This document shows positions 1-7,413 of a stretch of 10,681 nt of DNA, one piece after another. A model generated the notes under the pieces. It ran no database searches. It saw only the letters and a program-made list of their open reading frames with translations, and was not told the DNA's origin. The position numbers were made by a program, and so were the translations under genes. The stretch comes from Candidatus Puniceispirillum sp. (GTDB taxonomy: Bacteria; Pseudomonadota; Alphaproteobacteria; Puniceispirillales; Puniceispirillaceae), in the NCBI GenBank assembly GCA_016780525.1, contig JADHLR010000046.1, forward strand, positions 1 through 10,681, read 5' to 3'. The first letter of the stretch is position 1; every line of letters begins with the position of its first letter.

Positions 1-853
1 CGCCGATCCACAAAATAACGCTGATGCCACTAAACACCAGAAAGATCAGAATGCCGCTTAACACGCCGCGCAATTTCACCCGTGCCAGACCCGCATCAAG
101 ACTGTGCGTCACCGCCTGATTAAATTTGTCGCGCATATGCGACTCACGGCCAAACGCCTGTACCGTATGGATCGCGTTGACCGTTTCTTCGGCCTCGACA
201 GCGACATCGGCCAACCGGTCCTGCGCTAAACGCGATGAGTTGCGCAGCCGGCGTCCCAAAATAATCAATGGCAACACCACCAGTGGCACAACCACCATCA
301 CCACCAACGACATTTTGGCGCTCGACAGAACCACCATCACCACGCCGCCGATCAGCAACAATAGATTGCGCGCCGCCATGGACAGGGTTGAGGTCATCAC
401 TGTCTGCACAACAGTCGTATCGGTTGTGATGCGTGCCAGCACATCACCTGTGCGGTTATTTTCAAACCAGTTTGTCGACAGCGTCATCACATGGCCGAAC
501 ACAGCACGGCGGATATCGGCCAGCACCAATTCACCTATTTTATTGACCATGGTGGTGCGTAAAAAACTGCCAAATGCCAGCACCACGGCAATAAGCGCGG
601 TTGCCAGCACCGCCCGATTAAGCAATGCCGGATCACCCTTGCCCAGCCCTTCGTCAACAAGATAGGCCAAGCCCCGCCCCATACATAACAGCGCAACCGC
701 GACCAATGTCAGCGCCAGAATAGCGACGATGATGCGGCCTTTATGCGGACGCAAATAGGGCCAGAAGGCCTGCAAAAGCTCGCGGCTTGTATAGCCGCGC
801 GTTCGCATCGTGGCAGGCATGGTGCCATCTGGCGTCTGGTCGTTACCGCGCAT
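1..853 (-). CDS. ABC exporter, permease (and presumably ATPase) protein, N-terminal part
   Basis: The reading frame gives 284 residues and runs off the left edge, so only the membrane domain is present; the Walker A, signature and Walker B motifs of the expected ATPase half lie outside the window. A polar N-terminus (1-38) is followed by hydrophobic segments at about 40-62, 80-100, 161-178, 181-200 and 262-284, the pattern of a type I ABC exporter. The stretch at 130-148 (ENNRTGDVLARITTDTT) matches the conserved intracellular loop after TM2 in MsbA-related alphaproteobacterial exporters, and VEAEETVNAIHTVQAFGRE (219-237) is the conserved loop after TM4. The start at 853 is preceded by AGGACAG at a suitable distance. 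Family knowledge suggests a homodimeric inner-membrane exporter of lipids or drugs; the substrate cannot be read from the sequence. It is divergent from rpmE. Confidence 0.93.
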   Translation of the reverse strand, partial: MRGNDQTPDGTMPATMRTRGYTSRELLQAFWPYLRPHKGRIIVAILALTLVAVALLCMGRGLAYLVDEGLGKGDPALLNRAVLATALIAVVLAFGSFLRTTMVNKIGELVLADIRRAVFGHVMTLSTNWFENNRTGDVLARITTDTTVVQTVMTSTLSMAARNLLLLIGGVVMVVLSSAKMSLVVMVVVPLVVLPLIILGRRLRNSSRLAQDRLADVAVEAEETVNAIHTVQAFGRESHMRDKFNQAVTHSLDAGLARVKLRGVLSGILIFLVFSGISVILWIG

Positions 854-914
854 ATACTGTCCTAAACCTCAAAACAGCCCCGCATGAGGCTGGCATATTT
901 TCCTGACGGGGGGC

Positions 915-943
915 TTGCTAAACATCGCCAGAGAGGATATACC
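915..943 (+). promoter_or_regulatory. Candidate sigma-70 promoter of rpmE
   Basis: A TTGCTA box (915-920) and a TATACC box (938-943) are separated by exactly 17 bases. Transcription would start near 950 and give a leader of roughly 90 bases before rpmE. This is a pattern match by eye only; the -10 box matches four of six consensus positions. Confidence 0.35.
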
Positions 944-1004
944 ACCAGCGCTGTCGTATGGCGAGACAGATTCCGCCGCACAGCACACCGATGACATTAC
1001 GCGC

Positions 1005-1032
1005 AACCACAGATGGTTAAGCGAGCCTAACC
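1005..1032 (+). promoter_or_regulatory. Two mutually exclusive small hairpins in the rpmE leader
   Basis: AACCA (1005-1009) can pair with TGGTT (1014-1018) around a 4-base loop. Alternatively GGTTA (1015-1019) can pair with TAACC (1028-1032) around an 8-base loop. The two stems share bases 1015-1018, so only one can form. The second stem ends directly against the GGAG ribosome binding site at 1033-1036. Each stem has only five pairs and could arise by chance. Confidence 0.25.
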
Positions 1033-1042
1033 GGAGACTGGC

Positions 1043-1264
1043 ATGAAAAAAGATACGCACCCAGAATATCATGAAATCACCTTGGTGATGACCGATGGCA
1101 GCGAGCGCAAGACACGCTCTACATGGGGCAAGCCCGGTGACGTGCTGAAGCTCGATATCGACCCAAAAACGCATCCGGCATGGACTGGCCAACACCGTAT
1201 CGTTGATTCGGGCGGCCAGGTGGCACGCTTTAACAAGCGCTTTGGTGGGCTGGGCGTAAAGTAA
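1043..1264 (+). CDS. rpmE: 50S ribosomal protein L31 (bL31)
   Basis: The 73-residue protein begins MKKDTHPEYHEITLVMTDGS and ends NKRFGGLGVK, which is the alphaproteobacterial L31 pattern over its full usual length. L31 sits in the central protuberance of the large subunit and contributes to bridge B1b with the small subunit. No cysteine is present, so this is a zinc-independent (C-minus) form lacking the CxxC zinc ligands of E. coli RpmE. The start at 1043 has GGAG at 1033-1036, six bases upstream. The gene stands alone, divergent from the ABC exporter and convergent with ppdK, and is followed by a strong terminator. A leader of about 90 bases with short alternative hairpins may carry autoregulation, as reported for E. 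coli rpmE, but that is inference here. Confidence 0.97.
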   Translation: MKKDTHPEYHEITLVMTDGSERKTRSTWGKPGDVLKLDIDPKTHPAWTGQHRIVDSGGQVARFNKRFGGLGVK

Positions 1265-1289
1265 CCAGTCGGCGTTTGTTGCGCTGATA

Positions 1290-1315
1290 AAAGCCGGCTG
1301 TTTAGCCGGCTTTTT
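1290..1315. terminator. Rho-independent terminator after rpmE, possibly bidirectional
   Basis: A ten-pair perfect stem AAAGCCGGCT / AGCCGGCTTT (1290-1299 and 1304-1313) with a GTTT loop is followed by T residues to 1315, 26 bases after the rpmE stop. Read from the minus strand, the same stem ends in TTTTA, so it could also stop transcripts leaving ppdK. Confidence 0.88.
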
Positions 1316-1347
1316 GTATGGCTTAACGGGTTGTATGGCGTAACGGT
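1314..1347. repeat. 17-bp tandem duplication between rpmE and ppdK
   Basis: TTGTATGGCTTAACGGG (1314-1330) is followed immediately by TTGTATGGCGTAACGGT (1331-1347), matching at 15 of 17 positions. It lies between the terminator hairpin and the end of ppdK. It looks like a slippage duplication; no function is evident. Confidence 0.75.
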
Positions 1348-1377
1348 GCGATCAACTAGCGTGAATTTTTGATCGCA
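1347..1377. repeat. 9-bp perfect inverted repeat across the ppdK stop codon
   Basis: TGCGATCAA (1347-1355) and TTGATCGCA (1369-1377) are exact reverse complements around a 13-base loop containing the ppdK stop codon (1356-1358). It can form an RNA hairpin at the ppdK 3' end. No T-run follows on the minus strand, so it is not a classical terminator; a 3'-end stabilising stem is possible. Confidence 0.6.
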
Positions 1378-4022
1378 GCCTGCGCCGCGGCTAACCGCGC
1401 GGCCGGTACCCGAAATGGCGAGCAGGACACATAATCCAGACCAACCTCTTCGAAAAAGCTAATCGAGTCGGCATCGCCACCATGTTCACCACAAATACCA
1501 AGTTTGATATCCGGTCTGGTCGCGCGGCCACGCGTGACCCCCATCTCGACAAGAAAACCGACGCCCGCACGGTCAATCGAGACAAACGGATCGACCGGAT
1601 AAATTTCAGCATCAGCGTAATGATGCAGGAATGAACCGGCATCATCGCGGCTGATACCCAAAGCTGTTTGCGTCAGATCATTCGTACCAAACGAGAAAAA
1701 TTCCGCCTCTTCAGCCAGTTCTGCAGCGCAAATTGACGAACGCGGCAATTCAACCATGGTGCCAACCAAATAAGACAGAGTGACGCCGGTTTCGGCCATC
1801 ACCGCCGCCGCTGCGGCATCTATTTCCTGTTTACACAAGGCAATCTCGCGTGCCGTTGCGGCCAATGGCACCATAATTTCCGGGCTGGGCGCGGCGCCCG
1901 TGTTTTGCGCCACATTACAGGCCGCCTCAAAAATTGCATGGGCCTGCATCCGGCATATTTCCGGATAGGTTATTGCCAACCGGCAGCCACGATGACCCAG
2001 CATTGGATTCGATTCGGACAGTTTGACAGCACGCTGACGTGCCGTTTCAACAGTGACGCCCGACACTTTTGCCACCTCCGCCAGCTCATCTGCCGAATGT
2101 GGTAAAAACTCGTGCAAAGGCGGGTCAAGCAAACGGATAGTCACCGGCCGGCCAGCCATAATTGTAAATAGCGATTCAAAATCCCGCCGCTGCATCGGCA
2201 AAAGTTTGGCCAGCGCCGCTTCGCGGCCTTCGGTATCACTGGCCATGATCATCTGTCGCATGGCAATGATTCGATCCGCATCGAAAAACATGTGTTCTGT
2301 GCGGCTAAGGCCAATGCCCTCGGCGCCGAAATCAAGTGCCACCTGCGCATCGGCCGAGGTTTCCGCATTCGCCCGCACACCAAGCCGCCGGCGCGCGTCG
2401 GCCCATTCCATAATGGTTCCAAACGCCGCTGACATTTTCGGCGGAATGGTGTCGACAGCGCCGGCATAAACATCACCACTGGCCCCATCAATGGTGATGA
2501 GATCACCTTCCATCAGCTCGTGATCATGGATAAGAACCTTGCCACTCACCTCGTCAAACCGCACATCACCGGCGCCACAGACGCAGGCGCGCCCCATGCC
2601 ACGGGCGACAACAGCCGCATGGCTGGTCATGCCACCACGCGCTGTTAGAATGCCGGCCGCCGCATGCATGCCATGAATATCTTCCGGGCTTGTCTCAAGC
2701 CGAACCAGAATGACTGTTTCGCCACTTGCCGCCATTTCCTCGGCACGGTCTGCACTCAGCACAATCTTGCCACAAGCCGCACCCGGCGATGCCGGCAGGC
2801 CGCGGGTCAAACAGATTTTTTCGGCTTTCGGATCGAGCGTTGGATGCAGCAATTGATCAAGCGCATTCGCATCAATCCGGCACAGCGCTTCATCCCGGCT
2901 GATCAGGTTTTCTTCTGCCATTTCAACCGCCATGCGCAGCGCTGCCTCGGCGGTGCGTTTGCCATTGCGGGTCTGCAGCATATAAAGCTGGCCTTGCTGG
3001 ACAGTGAATTCCAGATCCTGCATGTCGCGGTAATGCGATTCAAGCCGACTACGCACATCATCAAGCTGGGCAAATACATCGGGCATGGCTTCTTGCATTG
3101 AGGCGGCACTGCCAGCCGACTTTTCGCGCGCTTCTTTGGTCAGAGGTAATGGTGTACGGATGCCGGCGACAACATCTTCGCCCTGCGCATTGATTAAAAA
3201 TTCGCCATAAAAACTATTCTCGCCGGTCGAGGGATCACGGGTAAAGGCAACACCCGTGGCACAATCATCTCCCATATTGCCAAACACCATCGCCTGCACA
3301 TTGACCGCGGTGCCCCAGGCTGCCGGAATATTGTTCAGCCGGCGATAGGTGGCGGCCCGCGTATTCATCCAGCTGGCAAACACCGCGCCGACAGCACCCC
3401 ATAATTGTTCCCATGGGTCTTGCGGAAACGGCATGTCCATCTCATCCAGCACAATATCTTTATAGATATCGACAAGCGCTTTCATATCGTCGCCAGTCAG
3501 TTCGGTGTCGTCAATCAGACCACGCGCATGTTTCATATCTTCGAGCGCGTCCTCGAAAAGACCATAATCGACATCCATCACGACATCGCCATACATCTGG
3601 ATAAACCGCCGATAGCTGTCATAGGCAAAGCGGCTGTCATTCGCATGTGCGGCCAAACCAGCCGCAGTGACGTCGTTTAAGCCCAAATTCAACACCGTAT
3701 CCATCATTCCCGGCATGGATGCCCGCGCACCCGACCGCACCGAGACAAGCAGCGGATTTTTTGGGTCAGCAAAACCACTGCCGGTTTCACTCTCGATTTT
3801 GGCAATGGCCGCCCGCACCTCTGCATCAAGCGTGTCCGGATAGTTGCGGCCATTATCGTAAAAGTAAGTGCATACGTCAGTGCTGATGGTAAAGCCGGGC
3901 GGCACCGGCAGGCCAATGCCGCTCATCTCAGCCAAATTCGCGCCCTTGCCGCCTAAAAGATTGCGCATCGATGTATCGCCATCGGTGCCTGACTTGCCAA
4001 AATTATACACCCATTTTGTCAT
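1356..4022 (-). CDS. ppdK: Pyruvate, phosphate dikinase
   Basis: The 888-residue protein is full length for bacterial PPDK, which reversibly converts pyruvate, ATP and phosphate into phosphoenolpyruvate, AMP and pyrophosphate in the cytosol. The N-terminal ATP-grasp domain starts with NLLGGKGANLAEM (21-33) and carries VSVRSGARASMPGMMDTVLN (93-112). The central phosphohistidine domain has GGMTSHAAVVARGMG (463-477), with catalytic His468 and Thr466, the residue targeted by the regulatory kinase/phosphatase in this family. The C-terminal PEP/pyruvate barrel carries FGTNDLTQTALGISRDD (778-794) and LGICGEHGGD (841-850), with the catalytic Cys844. All key residues are present, so it should be active. 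The start lies 7 bases after the glyS stop, and its ribosome binding site (AAGG) sits in the last glyS codons, implying coupling to glyS in one operon. In this setting it probably serves gluconeogenesis or adjusts PEP/pyruvate balance. Confidence 0.98.
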   Translation of the reverse strand: MTKWVYNFGKSGTDGDTSMRNLLGGKGANLAEMSGIGLPVPPGFTISTDVCTYFYDNGRNYPDTLDAEVRAAIAKIESETGSGFADPKNPLLVSVRSGARASMPGMMDTVLNLGLNDVTAAGLAAHANDSRFAYDSYRRFIQMYGDVVMDVDYGLFEDALEDMKHARGLIDDTELTGDDMKALVDIYKDIVLDEMDMPFPQDPWEQLWGAVGAVFASWMNTRAATYRRLNNIPAAWGTAVNVQAMVFGNMGDDCATGVAFTRDPSTGENSFYGEFLINAQGEDVVAGIRTPLPLTKEAREKSAGSAASMQEAMPDVFAQLDDVRSRLESHYRDMQDLEFTVQQGQLYMLQTRNGKRTAEAALRMAVEMAEENLISRDEALCRIDANALDQLLHPTLDPKAEKICLTRGLPASPGAACGKIVLSADRAEEMAASGETVILVRLETSPEDIHGMHAAAGILTARGGMTSHAAVVARGMGRACVCGAGDVRFDEVSGKVLIHDHELMEGDLITIDGASGDVYAGAVDTIPPKMSAAFGTIMEWADARRRLGVRANAETSADAQVALDFGAEGIGLSRTEHMFFDADRIIAMRQMIMASDTEGREAALAKLLPMQRRDFESLFTIMAGRPVTIRLLDPPLHEFLPHSADELAEVAKVSGVTVETARQRAVKLSESNPMLGHRGCRLAITYPEICRMQAHAIFEAACNVAQNTGAAPSPEIMVPLAATAREIALCKQEIDAAAAAVMAETGVTLSYLVGTMVELPRSSICAAELAEEAEFFSFGTNDLTQTALGISRDDAGSFLHHYADAEIYPVDPFVSIDRAGVGFLVEMGVTRGRATRPDIKLGICGEHGGDADSISFFEEVGLDYVSCSPFRVPAARLAAAQAAIKNSR

Positions 4023-4029
4023 GTCGTTG

Positions 4030-6099
4030 CTAGCCTTCTATTTTGGTAAAATCCGCCACGAGCTGCATCTTTTCGCGTATCATGGCCAACAGCCCAAGAC
4101 GATTTAAACGTACCGCCGGGTCATCATCATTGACCACAATACCATCGAAAAACCTATCAATTGGCGCCCGCAGATCGCCAAGCGCCGCCAATTGCGCGGC
4201 AAAGCCGGCATCGCTATCGGGCAGCCCGGTCAAAGCGCGATGCAGCGCATGCTCTATATCATTAAACAATGCCGGGTCTGTGGTTGCGGCAAATGCGTGT
4301 TTGGCCTTTTTTTCCTCAGCCGCCAGCATACTGCTGACGCGGCGCCACCCGGCAATCAGACCAAGGCCATCGCCATTTTCCAAAAATCCGGCAAGCGATC
4401 TTGTCTCATCGGCCATCCGGCGCAGATCATCACCGCCCGCATCGGCCAATACCGCGGCAACAATATCATGCCGCATTTTCTGATCGCGCAGATATACCCG
4501 CAGCCGATCACGGATAAATGGCAAAACATCATCATCAACAGCCGCAAAACCGTAATTTTCTGCTGCCGTATCTAACAGCTTTTGCAGTGGCACCGACAAT
4601 TTGCCATCAAGGATAATACGGATGACACCAAGCGCCGCACGCCGCAGGGCAAAAGGGTCTTTCGACCCGGTTGGTTTCGCACCAATGCCAAAAAATCCGA
4701 CCAGCGTATCAATCTTATCGGCAAGTGCCACCGCTTTCGCCGTCGGGGTGTGCGGCACATCATCGGCCGGGCCCTGTGGGCGGTAATGCGCGGCAATGGC
4801 GGTGGCAATGCTATCTGGCTCGCCGTCATGACGTGCATAATAGCCACCGATGATACCCTGCAATTCGGGAAACTCACCGACCATGCCGGTCACCAAATCA
4901 GCCTTGGCAAGATAGCCGGCTCGCGCAGCATCCGCGCCATCACAGCCATCGATATAGGGGGCCAATGCGCTGGACAGCTTTTCCAGCCGCACAGCTTTTG
5001 CCTGCAAATCGCCAAGCCCCTCATAAAATGTCACCGCTTTTAATTGCGGCACATAAGCATCAAGTCTGGTTTTTTTGTCCTGCTGCCAGAAAAATTCGGC
5101 ATCGGCAAGCCGCGCCCGCAATACCCGCTGATTGCCTGCCATAATGACCTGATCACGCGCCGGGTCGGATTGCCGGTTTGATATCACAATGAAATAAGGC
5201 GAAAAGGCACCGGATTGATCCTGCAAGGTGATATATTTCTGGTGCGTGGCAATGGTCGCCTGCAACAGCTCTGGCGGCAGTTGCATAAACCGGTCTTCGA
5301 TCTGACCAAGCAAGGCTGTGGGCGATTCAACAAGCCCGGCAATGTCCTGAATATAGGTGCCAAGCTGGGTTTCATCGACCGTGCATCCCACATCTTTGGC
5401 CAGCGCCTTTGCGCCATCAATGATCGCGGTGCGACGGTCTGACTGGTCGATTATCACATGCGCGCTGGCCAGCCGGCGTTTGAATTCATCCAGCGAGTCG
5501 ACACCAACAAGGCTGATGTCATCCGGCGCTTCAAAATAATGCCCACAGCTTGTTGCCCCAAATGCCATAGGCTGGGTATCGCCAAGATCAAAACTGCCAG
5601 CCAGCGGTTGCCCGTCAAAGACGATATTAATGCGGTGCAATGGCCGCACCCAACGGAAACTGCCGCGGCCCCATCGTTGACTTTTCGGCCAGGGAAACTG
5701 TGTCAGAATATCGGCGACAACATCGCCAAGCAGCGCGGTTGTATCGGCACCAGCGACATGGCTACGGGCAAAGAAAAACCGCCCTTTCGGGGTATCTTCT
5801 TCGGTCAGCGCCTCGCGCGGCAGACCGGTTGATGTCACAAAACCAGCAATGGCGGCGTCTGGCGCATCGACACGCGGGCCACGTTTCTCGATCACCCGAT
5901 CCGGCTGTGCGACAGCGATGCCGGTCGCATAAATTGCCAGATGCCGCGGCCCACACAGGCCGTTGATCGTCGCCTCACCCGTCCAAACCCCTAAACCATC
6001 AAGCGCAGCTTGCACCGCATTGGCAAAATGCTGTGCCGCCATTGTCTGCATGCGGGCGGGGATTTCTTCGCCAACCAGTTCAACCAGCAAATCAGCCAT
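4030..6099 (-). CDS. glyS: Glycyl-tRNA synthetase, beta subunit
   Basis: With the start at 6099 the protein has 689 residues and begins MADLLVELVGEEIPARMQ, the standard GlyS N-terminus. An in-frame ATG at 6162 would add 21 residues that look like antisense glyQ sequence, so I rejected it. Family landmarks include GPRHLAIYATG (50-60), KSQRWGRGSFRWVRPLH (139-155), KADLVTGMVGEFPELQG (399-415) in the HD-like region, and GSKDPFALRRAALGVIRIIL (478-497). The C-terminal part from about 560 corresponds to the DALR-type anticodon-binding domain. The beta subunit handles tRNA recognition in the alpha2beta2 enzyme. It overlaps glyQ by 8 nt (ATGGCTGA), and AAGGTGG lies upstream inside glyQ, so translation is probably coupled to keep subunit stoichiometry. 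Confidence 0.98.
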   Translation of the reverse strand: MADLLVELVGEEIPARMQTMAAQHFANAVQAALDGLGVWTGEATINGLCGPRHLAIYATGIAVAQPDRVIEKRGPRVDAPDAAIAGFVTSTGLPREALTEEDTPKGRFFFARSHVAGADTTALLGDVVADILTQFPWPKSQRWGRGSFRWVRPLHRINIVFDGQPLAGSFDLGDTQPMAFGATSCGHYFEAPDDISLVGVDSLDEFKRRLASAHVIIDQSDRRTAIIDGAKALAKDVGCTVDETQLGTYIQDIAGLVESPTALLGQIEDRFMQLPPELLQATIATHQKYITLQDQSGAFSPYFIVISNRQSDPARDQVIMAGNQRVLRARLADAEFFWQQDKKTRLDAYVPQLKAVTFYEGLGDLQAKAVRLEKLSSALAPYIDGCDGADAARAGYLAKADLVTGMVGEFPELQGIIGGYYARHDGEPDSIATAIAAHYRPQGPADDVPHTPTAKAVALADKIDTLVGFFGIGAKPTGSKDPFALRRAALGVIRIILDGKLSVPLQKLLDTAAENYGFAAVDDDVLPFIRDRLRVYLRDQKMRHDIVAAVLADAGGDDLRRMADETRSLAGFLENGDGLGLIAGWRRVSSMLAAEEKKAKHAFAATTDPALFNDIEHALHRALTGLPDSDAGFAAQLAALGDLRAPIDRFFDGIVVNDDDPAVRLNRLGLLAMIREKMQLVADFTKIEG

Positions 6100-6985
6100 G
6101 CGACACCACCTTATCTGCGCCAATCCAGGCCTCGCAACAACCGCGCGCCAAAGCCCGCACACGGCCGATATAGGCAGCGCGTTCAGTAACCGAAATCACC
6201 CCGCGCGCGTCGAGCATGTTAAAAAAATGACTGGCTTTCATACATTGGTCATAGGCTGGCAATGCCAAGGCTTTGTTCAGCCCCAGCAGGCGACCGCATT
6301 CGGCCTCGGCATCACGAAAATGCTGCAACAGCATGTCAGTGTCGGCATGTTCAAAATTCCATCCGGAAAACTCAATTTCCGCACGTTTGAAAATATCGCC
6401 ATAGATTTTTCCACCATCGCTGGCAGGCACCCCGTCCCAATCCAGATCATAGACATTATCAACACCCTGAATAAACATCGCCAGCCGTTCCAGACCATAG
6501 GTTAGTTCAAGCGGCACAGGGTGGCATTCAATGCCGCCAACTTGTTGAAAATACGTAAATTGTGACACTTCCATACCGTCACACCACACTTCCCAGCCCA
6601 GCCCCCAGGCACCAAGCGTCGGTGATTCCCAATCATCTTCGACAAAGCGGATATCATGCGCATCGGGATCAAGACCAATGGCTTTGAGCGACCCCAGATA
6701 TAATGCCTGTGATTCGGCTGGCGAGGGTTTAAAGATGACCTGAAACTGATAGTAATGCTGCAACCGGTTGGGGTTGTCACCATAGCGGCCATCCGCCGGG
6801 CGCCGCGATGGCTGAACATAGGCAGCGCGCCATACATCATCCGGCCCCAGCGCCCGCAAGGTTGTTGCCGGGTGAAACGTACCGGCCCCCACCTCCATGT
6901 CATAGGGCTGCAGGATGACCGCCCCCTGCTGGGCCCAATAGCTTTGTAAATTCAGTATGATAGATTGAAAATCAGTGCGTATCAT
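6092..6985 (-). CDS. glyQ: Glycyl-tRNA synthetase, alpha subunit
   Basis: The 297-residue protein matches the usual GlyQ length. It holds the class II catalytic core that activates glycine with ATP. Characteristic stretches are LQPYDMEVGAGTFHPATTLR (25-44), AYVQPSRRPADGRYGDNPNR (55-74), HYYQFQVIFKPSP (77-89) and, near the C-terminus, CMKASHFFNMLDARGVISVTER. The start at 6985 is the first in-frame start; only a weak ribosome binding site (ACAAAG directly before ATG) is visible, which is unusual for a gene of this importance. A stronger AAGGTGG lies about 28 bases upstream but has no start codon at a useful distance. It is the first gene of a probable glyQ-glyS-ppdK operon, 110 bases after the small Cys-tail gene. 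A candidate promoter lies in that gap. Confidence 0.98.
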   Translation of the reverse strand: MIRTDFQSIILNLQSYWAQQGAVILQPYDMEVGAGTFHPATTLRALGPDDVWRAAYVQPSRRPADGRYGDNPNRLQHYYQFQVIFKPSPAESQALYLGSLKAIGLDPDAHDIRFVEDDWESPTLGAWGLGWEVWCDGMEVSQFTYFQQVGGIECHPVPLELTYGLERLAMFIQGVDNVYDLDWDGVPASDGGKIYGDIFKRAEIEFSGWNFEHADTDMLLQHFRDAEAECGRLLGLNKALALPAYDQCMKASHFFNMLDARGVISVTERAAYIGRVRALARGCCEAWIGADKVVSHG

Positions 6986-7026
6986 CTTTGTCTGACCAGT
7001 GACAGTTTCCCGCCACCTTATCTAGA

Positions 7027-7055
7027 GATATATTGGGGCAACAGCCTGGCGGCAA
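7027..7055 (-). promoter_or_regulatory. Candidate sigma-70 promoter of glyQ-glyS-ppdK
   Basis: On the minus strand TTGCCG (7055-7050) and TATATC (7032-7027) are separated by 17 bases in the 110-bp gap upstream of glyQ. Initiation would fall near 7020, giving a leader of about 35 bases. It is a by-eye match. Confidence 0.35.
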
Positions 7056-7073
7056 ACTAGCCGCAAATGCCCC
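7035..7073. repeat. Nested inverted repeat in the glyQ upstream region
   Basis: An outer pair GGGGCA (7035-7040) / TGCCCC (7068-7073) encloses an inner pair GCGGC (7049-7053) / GCCGC (7060-7064). The structure overlaps the candidate -35 box and spacer of the glyQ promoter and follows the Cys-tail gene by about 20 bases. No T-run follows on the minus strand, so it is not a standard terminator. Confidence 0.4.
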
Positions 7074-7095
7074 CGAAAAGCAAGCTGAACCAGTG

Positions 7096-7353
7096 TCAAT
7101 AGGGACAGTTTTCCCGCCCGCAATTTTCCCCGCCGACCCAGGCTGAACAAATTTTACATTCGCGCAACTCAACCGAACCGCTGTCATCTGATGCGCCCGA
7201 CGCCGGGTCGCTGTCGGCTGGCGTATGATCCTTGTTTTGATCATCAGCCTGTGCGCGGATCGCTGCCTGACGTGTTTCATAGATGCGGAACGCGGTCCAC
7301 ACCACCCAGATAATGGCAATCAACCCAAGCAGTTTTGGAAGTGACGGTATCAT
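7096..7353 (-). CDS. Small membrane-anchored protein with C-terminal four-cysteine (zinc-ribbon-like) tail
   Basis: This 85-residue protein has one hydrophobic segment at about 5-25 (LPKLLGLIAIIWVVWTAF). A positively charged stretch (RIYETRQAAIR) follows, then an acidic, Asp/Ser-rich linker (37-62). The C-terminus carries four cysteines, C66-x2-C69-x8-C78-x4-C83, ending NCPY, which could bind a metal. I recall similar short alphaproteobacterial proteins with an N-terminal helix and a CxxC...CPY-like tail, but I know no assigned function. The positive charge after the helix suggests that the tail lies in the cytoplasm. The alternative frame over the same bases lacks these features. The ribosome binding site is weak. 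It sits between the S49 peptidase (60-bp gap) and glyQ, so it may be read with the peptidase gene. Confidence 0.82.
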   Translation of the reverse strand: MIPSLPKLLGLIAIIWVVWTAFRIYETRQAAIRAQADDQNKDHTPADSDPASGASDDSGSVELRECKICSAWVGGENCGRENCPY

Positions 7354-7413
7354 GAACGCTTAATCTTTCTCTTTCACATTCTGGCCAGCAAGCAATATAG
7401 TTACATGCATAGG

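Noticed and set aside
126..665. Plus-strand 179-codon open frame
   Set aside because: It lies opposite the ABC exporter membrane domain and is Thr/Ser-rich, the usual shadow of a Val/Ala-rich frame.
869..925. Possible leader peptide and hairpin (875-892) followed by TTTT before the ABC exporter gene
   Set aside because: The 18-codon mini-ORF has no run of regulatory codons, and the stem has only five pairs with an 8-base loop. It is too weak to call an attenuator.
6100..6162. N-terminal extension of GlyS from an upstream ATG
   Set aside because: The added residues lie inside glyQ, do not resemble GlyS, and the ATG at 6099 has a ribosome binding site and the standard GlyS N-terminus.
5963..6505. 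Plus-strand 180-codon open frame over the glyQ/glyS junction
   Set aside because: It is antisense to two certain genes and has no ribosome binding site or recognisable motif.
6104..7021. The 11-base match AGATAAGGTGG upstream of both glyS and glyQ (minus strand)
   Set aside because: At glyS it is the ribosome binding site. At glyQ it is 28 bases from the start with no alternative start nearby, so a shared regulatory role is not supported.
6972..7319. Minus-strand 115-codon frame overlapping the Cys-tail protein
   Set aside because: The 85-residue frame over the same bases has a membrane helix and an ordered Cys cluster; this one has a shadow-like composition and overlaps the glyQ start.
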